Assembly: GCF_002099425.1 (NCBI RefSeq)
Contig: NW_018344106.1
Coordinates: 846,001 to 910,000, forward strand
Source of the DNA: Phascolarctos cinereus
Lineage: Eukaryota > Chordata > Mammalia > Diprotodontia > Phascolarctidae
Direction: 5' to 3'
DNA: 64,000 bases
The position numbers were made by a program, and so were the translations under genes. The notes under the pieces are model-generated. The model was given only the letters and a program-made list of their open reading frames with translations. It did not search any database and was not told where the DNA came from. Below, piece after piece: positions 48,340 to 64,000 of the stretch; positions within the stretch are counted from its first letter, which is position 1, and each line of letters opens with the position of its first letter.

Positions 48340-49130
48340 CCTTGACGTCTTGATGAAGGTGAGAATCAGAGGTGCAAGAGCAGTCAGAAGGGGGAGGCCC
48401 TTAAGGACGGCCCAGCAAGTCCACGATCCCGAAGTGAGGAAGCCCAGAAAGAGGTAAGGCTTTTCTCAGCGTCGCGGAGCGGGACAGTGGCAGGGTTTCA
48501 TCCTTCCCGAGCTGGAAGAGGGGCTGGGAGTGGTCATCCCTTCCCTCATCCACAGACCGGGGACTTGGGCGGGAGAAGGGCAGTGCCTCCCCTCCTCGCC
48601 AGGGCCTGGAGGCGTCATAAAGGCGCCCCCTTCACCCCAGTTAGCCGTGAGCGACTTCCCTGCCAGCCGGCTGCTGCCTGCGTGCCCACGGAGCCCTGGG
48701 CGCATTTGACCAAACACAGGCGGCGGCGCAGGCCCCCGACGGACTAGGGCCTCGCACAGGAGGGGGCGGGCGCGCTCCAGCCTGCGGCGGTGGCTGCAGC
48801 AGGACCCAGGGCACAGCTGGTGCGTGGCGGCGGCCCCCAAGAATGCTATGGGGGTAGACCAGGGTCGTGGCCAGGGGGATGGGATGGGGCGGTCCAGGGT
48901 CCCAGTCACCGTCCCTTTGAGCGCTGCAGCAAGATCCCTGCTCCACTTTAGCCGCAAGACTCTTCCCCGGCCAATTCCCTAGACTTAAAAAACCTGGCCC
49001 TAGCCCCGCAGCTCCGATACCCAGCGCCCCACGAGGGTCCCGCAGCCGCCTTTCCTTTTGGGGCTGAGTCAAGAACGCCACCTCCGCCCTGTCTCTGCTC
49101 CACCCCATCCCGCCTTCCCCAACCTTGGCG
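48340..49130. promoter_or_regulatory. CpG-rich block, probable FBXO39 promoter region
   Basis: This stretch is dense in CpG and G+C (for example ggcggcggcg near 48720 and gggggcgggcgcgc near 48765), whereas the flanks are not. A strong splice donor-like site, AAAGAG|GTAAGG, lies at 48453/48454. Together with the acceptor before 51385 it could define a non-coding first exon of FBXO39. That pairing is inferred. Long minus-strand reading frames here are explained by GC content. Confidence 0.5.
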
Positions 49131-49559
49131 TTTGACTGGGAACCGTTAGTTCTCAGACTAGAAGAAAAGAAATTAGGGAGGACCTTTTCCTTGGGGGTGA
49201 GGGGTGGGGTTAAAGCAAGCTGAGAGTGATTGCTCGATCTCCACTGCTCTTCCCCCTTCTCCTCCTTCTCCCTCTTTCCATTTTCCTCCCTCCTTTTCTC
49301 TTCTCCTCTTCCTCCTCCCTTCCTCAGCCACTAGCTACCTTCCTCTTTAATTTGGAGAGGAAACTAGAGATTTGTTAGGTCCATTCAGCATCTCTTAGGA
49401 TTCTGTGCCTCATTTGTAATCTTAAAGAACAAGATCTAAATTTCCCACCAATTTGCCATCTCCCCTAAGCAGGGTTGCAGACAAATTTAGTGATGACTCC
49501 TCTGTCCCAGGAATTTCCTGGGTGCTCTCTCCCTCTCCTCCCTCCACTCCACTGCTCCA

Positions 49560-49655
49560 CTCTCTCCTCTCTCTCTGTCTGTCTCTGTCTCTGTCTCTCT
49601 CTGTCTATCTGTCTGTCTGTTTCTCTGTTTGTCTGTCTGTCTCTGGAGGGGTCTC
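49560..49655. repeat. (CTGT)n / (CT)n low-complexity tract
   Basis: Imperfect ctctgtctgtctctgtct units. Confidence 0.9.
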
Positions 49656-50254
49656 CTGAGTGGGGTCCCTGTCCTCAAAGAGGGGTTCAGTCACAGAATC
49701 ACATTCTGAGAGGTGGGAGGGATCTGAATGGCCCAGTTTTGGAGAAGGGGAGGTAGCCTATTTTGGAGGACAATGTCAGGCCAAGGGGGATGGGCACAGT
49801 GTTTCCCCTCCTTGCTCAGATTCCTCCACAGGCTAGGGGAGAGGGGACTTGGAGCTTGACCTTGAAGGCTGGGGTATGACTTGGATTGGGGGGGAATCTG
49901 AGGAAAGGGGATGCAGGGGAGGGGAAGGGGGAACTGTAACTGGGAGCAGAGGCAGGCAGCCAAGGAAGCTCAGGGGAGACTGACCCAGGGGATGAGGGGA
50001 AGGGCAGGAAGAAGATTGCAAGGCAAGGGCTGTGCTCTGTGTGTACAGTGACACTGGCCTTCCAGCTGCTCCTCACACAGCACCCTCCATCACCAGACTC
50101 CAGGCATTTCCTCTGGCTGTGCCCCCTGTCTGGGGGACAGTGCACCCTCCCATCTCCATCCCCATCTTCTGCAGGAAGGAAAACTTTCTTTATGCCCCTC
50201 AATGCTCCACTCTCCCTTCTTTTATCACTTTTTCTCATCTAGAGTTTGCCCATA

Positions 50255-50395
50255 TTTGTTTGCTAGTTGTCTCCCATGAACTCCTTGAAGGTGGGGGGGG
50301 TGGGGGTGCTGTCTTTTGCTTCTTTTTGTATTGCCATCATTTACTGCAGTACCCACCACACAGTAGGTGCTTAATAAATGCTTATTGACTGACTG
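50255..50395 (+). mobile_element. L2/MIR-type tail
   Basis: gaactccttgaaggtggggg, ctgtcttttgcttctttttg and cacacagtaggtgcttaata form the usual ancient mammalian LINE/SINE 3' end. Confidence 0.65.
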
Positions 50396-51345
50396 ATTAT
50401 ATAGATGACAGACAGGAGCAGCTATGCATGTGAGCAGGCAGGTAGATAGTTACATAGATACATAGAAAAAGAGGTGGACAGACTGATAGGAAGGCAGGCA
50501 GATATAGACAGAAGGATAGATGGATGGATGGATGTACAGAACCAAGCAAGAAATGGGCTGACAGGCAGGCAACCTGGCAAGCAGACAAATTGGCAGACTG
50601 GATGGTGAGGAGACCGATAAAAAGCCAGCCTGGCAGCTTGATGGGTACATAAGGGCAAGCAGAGAGAGATGGGCCTGGGGCAGCTAGGTGGCTCAGTGGA
50701 TAGAGCACTGGCCCTGAAGTCGGGAGGACCTGAGTTCAAATCTGACCTCAGACCAAACACTTAACACTTACTAGCTGAGAATGGGAAGAAAATTGAGGAG
50801 CTCAGGGATATGCTCTCAGAAATTATTTGAAAAGGCAAGCAGACAGACAGATGCTCAGATAGATGGATGGACAGACAAGCAGACAGACTGGCAGGTAGAC
50901 GGAAAGAGAGATTGGCAGACACTAAGCTGATATACAGACAGACAAGTAGACAGATTGGCAAACACAGAGATAGGCAGAAATATGGAAATATAGATGGCAG
51001 ACAGATAAAAAGATGGATAGACAAGGAGAGAGAGGAGAAAGAGAGAGAGGGAGACAGAGAGACAGAAAGAGAGGCACACAGATGCCCAGATGGGTAATAG
51101 GCAAGTAAAGTAGAGACAGGTAGAAAGATAGATGGACAGACCAATACAGGGAGACAGAAAGATGAACAAACAGATAAACAGACACAAAGACAGGCAGATA
51201 GGTGGACAGACAAGACAGACAGACAGTAAAGCAGGTAGGCAGACAGGGCCAGGGAAGCAGACGAATAGACAGGCAGATAAGCAGATGCACCCAAACAGAT
51301 GGGCAGCCAGCTGGGCAGAGGATGAACAAACAAGAAGACAGAGAC
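50396..51345. repeat. Imperfect tetranucleotide array upstream of FBXO39
   Basis: Nearly 1 kb of degenerate CAGA, GATA, GATG and GGCA units ending about 40 bp before the FBXO39 splice acceptor. A truncated SINE interrupts it. Long minus-strand frames rich in Ser, Cys, Leu and Pro are by-products of the repeat. Confidence 0.9.
50676..50775 (+). mobile_element. Truncated 150-bp-class SINE
   Basis: It begins ggggcagctaggtggctcag and stops at cacttactagctg, losing the last third. Confidence 0.85.
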
Positions 51346-51348
51346 TGA

Positions 51349-55107
<3,759 letters not shown>

Positions 55108-57239
55108 GGAGCACACCCAGGAGGAGAGTGGCTTTGCTGCCCTGGGGCTTCTGAGCCCTGTCCTCCACAGAGCTGTCCCTGGAGCCTTCCTCAGAGCCTG
55201 GTTCTCCCTGCAGCCAGAGCAGAATCCTGAGTGTGTGGGGCCAGGTGCTCTCCCAGCCTCCCAAGTCCTTTAAATGCTGTCTTTACATCCACCCTGGGCT
55301 GCTGATTCCTCTGCTTGTCATATTGTCTGTTTTTTTTCCCCACCTCACTCCCTGACTCAGGCTCACCCAGGCCCTGGACCTGACTCCCCTTGGACTGACT
55401 TCAAATTGGGTCCTGATACTTTAGCAGTGAGTTTTCTTAGGCCCAAGTTCACAGTTTCAAGGCAGACCCCTTCCCCTCTCTCAAGAGCGCCTACTAGATG
55501 GAGGCCATCTTGTAATGGGAAGTCAGTCCTCTGTCCTAGAATGACAAAGAGGGGCATGTAACAGGCAGAAAAACCTGGCCTTGGTGCCAAGACTTTCCTG
55601 ATGATTACAACAATCATCTAAAGTGGCATAGGCTGTCTGATGTGGGGGGCAGGGTATCCCTGAGGGCTTCTGGGCCAGGTCTGGCTTGGGCTGAATACTG
55701 TCTTAGGGCTCTGCCAGCTCAGGGGTCTCTGCTTGGAGCCCCCAGCTCCTGAAGAAAAGAAGAAATCCTGGATTCCCTCAGATTGTCTCTGTCCTACATT
55801 CATCAGGTGGGTCAGCGCTGCCCATTTGATAACCCAGCTTCCTCTTCCTCCTTTGCCTCCTCCTCCTCTGCTTTTCATCCCCCTGGCCCGACTGTCCTGG
55901 GAGCTTGGCTCTGGATTGGGCTGGGCTCAGCTCCTGTTGGTTGATGGACAGATTGTTCCTTCTGGAATGGGGGTGGCAGAAGAGGCTTTTGGGCTTCTTG
56001 GATCCAGGCTTCAGCTCTGAGAAGTCAGCTGGTGGGCGTGTGCCTTGTCCTGGTGGAGAGACCTCTGCTGGCCAGTCCACTCACACCTGGCTTCTGGGAA
56101 GACAACTATTGGCCAGGTGACTGGGGTAGCAGGAAGCATGAGGGTCAAGGTCCAGATTCCTGGTCCCTGCCCCTCAGCGGCCTTCATTCTCTTTGGTGCA
56201 TGGCCTACCCTGCCTCATTGTGTTTGAGGGCTCAGTGTATCTCTTGTCTCACCTGCACCCTAGCACCAAGGGACCACAAGTGGAGGTGTGGGGACAGCAC
56301 CTCTGGCCTCGGATGGGAGAACCTCAGGGGCCCTGTTAGGCATGCTGGCCCAGGACATGGCTGTGTCCTCTAGTGCTAGGGGATCCATCCCATCTTGGGG
56401 TTCTCCTGGGACATTCTTGGGGTCTGAGATCAGGATTGCAAGGGGTTTGGGGCTGCCACAGTTGCCAGTGGGTCCGTGGTCTGTGATAAAAGTTGGCTCA
56501 TGGACTTGTCTGAAGCAAACTAAGGATGGTTCACTTGGAGAAGGTGAGAATGACAAGGGTCCGATGGGACCAGCCCTCCTATGCTTGGCCCCAGGGGCAG
56601 CATCAGGAGCAAAGTGGGAGAGAAGGGGAAGACGCAGGAAGGCCACTTGGCTGGGGGTCAGGAGAAGCTGCCTAACCCACAAGCTGTCCTAGTATGGAAG
56701 AGGCTGACCCAGGAGGCAGCAACCTAGCCGAGGGTGAATGACCTGGTCAAGGGGTCTGTCATCATTTTCAGCTCTGGGATTCTGCTGAGTGACCCGAGAC
56801 CCTACTTTCCCCCAGAGTAGACCCAAGGACAACTGGCAAGCCAGCAAACCCAGGCCAGGGTTAACGACATCAGCTCCATTCCAGCAGGACTGGATGGTGG
56901 GACTGGACACCATTTACCAAAAGCCTCCAGGAGAGGTGCTGAAATACACTGCCCTTCTCTCAAGAAAGAGGTGGGGAACCATGGATGATGAGTACACATC
57001 CAGAGAGGTGCAGGAGAATATCAGGAAGACACAAAAGACTTCTCTCAGCAAAGCTGGAAGGGGCAGAGCCTGCTGCTTCTCACCAGCTAAAACCTCCAGG
57101 TAGGAGACAAGAGATACACTAAGGTAATGGGTGCACTCACACATTGTTCCACCTCCTTATTACACAAGCTGCCCCCCCCCAATTAATGATCCCTGATTGC
57201 CCATGACCTGAACTACACCCTGGGACCCTGTCTTGATTT
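55108..57239. other. Intergenic DNA, FBXO39 to L1
   Basis: It should contain the FBXO39 3' UTR. I found no AATAAA in the first kilobase and no further gene; the reading frames present show no family resemblance. Confidence 0.5.
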
Positions 57240-58130
57240 TTAAAAAATAATTTTCCCCCAATAGCTCTATTTAATTTTATTGTCAATTCAGAATTCTCTC
57301 CCTCCTCTTTCCCCTTGCCCCTCTCCTCACCTAAGGAGAAAGCCAGAAAAACAAAACGCATTACAAATATGTCTAGTCAAGCAAAATAAGCTAAGACTAC
57401 AAATAGAAGCAGCTAGGGGCAGCTGGGTAGCGTATGGAGAAACAGCTGCGTCTGGTGTTGGTAAGGCCTGGGTTCAAATGTGGCTTCAGACTCTTACTAG
57501 CCATGTTACACTGGACGAATCACTCAACCCTGTTTGCCTCAGTTTCTTTATCTGTAAAATGAGCTGGAAAAGGAAATGGCAAACCGCTTCAGTATCTTTG
57601 CAAGGAAACCCCAAATGGGGCCACAAAGAGGCAGACATGACTGAAAGAACCATACAACTGAAAAATAAAAAGGCAAGGGGAGAAAATCCATTTCAGTAAG
57701 CCCTCTATGGCCAGCAGCTCTCTCAGAAGGTGGGCAATACGTTTCATCACAGGTCTTTTGCAATTGTGGTGGATCATTGTCTTGATCGTTATTAAGTCTT
57801 TCACATAATTACAATGTTGCTGTTACTGTATATAGTTTCTCCTGGTTCTGCTCACTTCACTTTTCATCAGTTCATGCAAGTCTTCCCAGATTTTTCTGAA
57901 AGCATCCTGCTCATCATTTCTTACAGCACAATACTGAACCATCACAATTGTACCCTGCTTGTTCATCCATTTCCCCAGTTGATGAGCATTCCCTCGATTT
58001 CCAATTCTTTGCCACCACAAAAAGAGCTGCTCTATTTATACACACATAGGTCCTTTTCCTTTGATCTTTTTGGGATAGGACCTAATATTACTGAGTCCAA
58101 GGGTATGCACAGCTTAATAGCTTCAGGGAC
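57240..58130 (-). mobile_element. Old LINE-1 3' end
   Basis: More diverged than the other L1 tails (acaatgttgctgttactgta, tttccaattctttgccacca, catccatttccccagttgat). A SINE at 57416-57670 interrupts it. Confidence 0.8.
57416..57670 (+). mobile_element. 250-bp-class marsupial SINE
   Basis: ggggcagctgggtagcgtat, ctcagtttctttatctgtaa, gcaaaccgcttcagtatctt, ggcagacatgactgaaagaa. Confidence 0.88.
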
Positions 58131-59040
58131 ATGGACTAGGTCTTCATAAGAGGAAGGAGAATACAATGGGAATCCTCCCACCCTGCCGAGGAACAAAGCC
58201 AGCGCTGGTACCAGCCATTAGCTGGTACTTGGGATTGTGGGAACTCTGCCGGCTCAGGAAAGAGGATCGACTCTGGATGAGCCCAAGCACCATGAGACTG
58301 GAGGATGTGCAGCACCTTAGGGAAGGATTATTGGATGCTTGGGACACCATGAACTCTTTCCTTTTTGGACTATATAAGCACTGAGGATGTGAGACCCACT
58401 GGCAAAACTGTAACTAGGGTGGGTTCAAGAAGGCTTTGACTGGCAGGGTGCCAACATGGAGGTGGGCATGTTCCTCTTCTAAACCACCAACTTGGCTGTA
58501 CATGGCACAGCCCTCAGCTGCCATCTGTATGCAGGGTTCCATTACCATTGCATGGAGAGAGGTCCTGGGCTGTGTTTTACCTTGTTCACTACCACACCTG
58601 TGGCTTAATGCCTCCTACCCACAGCCTCTTCCAGTGAATTAAAGATGGGTCATCAGCCTCTCTATAGTGATAACCAAGTCACCCTCTCCCCACAGGGCAA
58701 CTGCACCTGTCTGGGGCAGATTATACCAGGGATCCACTATAGACCTTCTGCAAGGGACTCCTGTGACACCTCTCCTCACAGTGGAACCCCAAGATCTCTC
58801 CCTTGGGACAGAGTCCTGGGGTCACTCCCTGCCATGGGCTTTTGTATCCAAGACAATGGGGCTCCTAGTTACTACTCTGCTCACTGGAGGGGTGAAGGAA
58901 AATTGTCTTATTACTTAGTTTTTCTAGGCTTGCCTAGGAGTCTCTTACGCAGTTTTTATTGGTTTAAATAAAGTCAGTACTATCTCTTGCTAGGACCACC
59001 TAGTGCTGAGTCAAATCCTGAGGTCCCCAGGGAAAATCTC
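58131..59040 (+). other. Unclassified block with TATA-like and poly(A)-like signals
   Basis: A TATA-like actatataagc lies at 58368-58378 and AATAAA near 58968, about 600 bp apart, with an open frame at 58645-58971 (108 codons, no recognised domain). It could be an LTR fossil, an unannotated short transcript, or chance. No terminal repeats were seen. Confidence 0.25.
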
Positions 59041-59840
59041 AGGTAAAGCAGGAACAGCACATGATTGGGAAGAAGCCTCCAAGATTGAGCCCTGTCTCTG
59101 TAAACAGAGAGCTTTGTTTCAGTGAGACTTGTACACTTGGTGGAGACATTTTCTGGGCATGTCTCCCATGACATGGGAGCCGCTTTAATGCCAGGCCATC
59201 AGATCGTGTGGGAAAGGCTCCACCCCTCCACAGGTGCAGCAGCTTGCACTGTCCCAGGCAGTCCCCTGGAGAGCCCTGCCCAGAGCAGGTCCTGCCCATG
59301 ACGCCTCATTAGTCCCAAGGCTTTGACCAGAATAGGTAGTCACCTTTTGCAGTCAGGTGCCCAGGGCAGGTAGCCACTCTTCCCCAGCACTCACTGGCTT
59401 GCACACACTTTGTGCTCATGAGGGTCTATCTAAACTAGGCCACTCTTGGTACAGAAAGCATGGCCCCACCCACTCTCTGCTGCCCAATTAAATCAAACAG
59501 CCCTGAAAAGAATGCAACCTGTGCTTCCTCTCCTAAGCTTGTGGGGCACAGGCAGAGAGGGTGCCAAGAGTTAGTTGTGTCTTGGGCTTCCTCGCACCTG
59601 CAACCTATGCCAGAAGCATCCTGAACAGGCCCCAGCCCTTGTCTTAGTCCAGAGCCAAAGCCAGACGTTTGTGTGAACAGGGCTAACTCTCCCTGTGTTC
59701 TTCAGTTACTGAGGAACCCCTCAAGCTCGCCCCATGTCTGTGCACTCCCAGAGTCTCTGTGCTGAACCCCAGGGGACTTGCCCTGAACATGCAAGGCACT
59801 GACCAGTTGCAAGTAGAGGCCTGTGCCTGTGGCTACTTGG
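59041..59840. other. Intergenic DNA downstream of TEKT1
   Basis: No gene or clear repeat recognised. Confidence 0.5.
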
Positions 59841-59860
59841 TTTAATGGAGTTGGTTTAAT
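59841..59860 (-). terminator. Likely TEKT1 polyadenylation signals
   Basis: Two ATTAAA hexamers on the minus strand (59846-59841 and 59860-59855) lie 60-80 bp downstream of the TEKT1 stop codon. ATTAAA is the commonest variant poly(A) signal. No AATAAA is nearer. Confidence 0.5.
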
Positions 59861-59920
59861 GAAAATCAGAAATCTTCTATTGGTATACCAGAGAAGAGGG
59901 GCGGGAGCCGCCTGCCTTGC

Positions 59921-63998
<4,078 letters not shown>

Positions 63999-64000
63999 AG

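Noticed and set aside
48466-49108. Minus-strand frames of 155-163 codons in the CpG block
   Set aside because: High GC suppresses stops; composition is biased and no domain is present.

Overview
The window reads as nuclear DNA of a marsupial mammal. It carries many copies of two marsupial tRNA-derived SINE types. One is about 150 bp and begins ggggcagctaggtgg; the other is about 250 bp and ends in a stretch resembling gagtcagacatgactgaaa. Both lie beside heavily nested LINE-1 copies, older CR1/L2-type LINE pieces and LTR fossils. The three host genes occur in the order known from other mammals: XAF1 (+), FBXO39 (+), TEKT1 (-). The species cannot be fixed from the sequence alone.

Layout. From 1 to about 29.1 kb there are no host genes. 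This stretch is a stack of LINE-1 copies in both orientations, with SINEs, a second LINE family, an LTR fossil and a 7SL RNA retrocopy inserted into them; clear target-site duplications allow the order of several insertions to be read. From 29.1 to 36.6 kb there is unique intergenic DNA with scattered SINEs, an L2/CR1 piece and a palindromic MITE-like element. XAF1 runs from 36.73 to 44.79 kb in seven coding exons, with an interferon-response element just upstream of its start codon, an L1 in intron 1 and a 32-bp minisatellite in intron 5. A composite L1 follows at 44.94-47.39 kb. A CpG-rich block at 48.3-49.1 kb probably holds the FBXO39 promoter, and an imperfect tetranucleotide desert lies at 50.4-51.35 kb. 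FBXO39 is coded at 51.46-55.11 kb in three coding exons. Intergenic DNA with an old L1 follows, and the last four coding exons of TEKT1 lie at 59.92-63.94 kb; its 5' exons are beyond the window.

The genes are not an operon and need not act together. XAF1 is an interferon-induced pro-apoptotic zinc-finger protein, FBXO39 an SCF ubiquitin-ligase adaptor, and TEKT1 a structural filament protein of ciliary and sperm-tail microtubule doublets. I saw no CRISPR array, no bacterial-type system and no clearly novel protein-coding system. The most notable points are the missing fifth zinc finger of XAF1, the SINE-split 7SL copy, a likely LINE/SINE pair with a shared 3' tail, a templated insertion within the XAF1 intron L1, and repeated microsatellite birth at one site of L1 3' ends.
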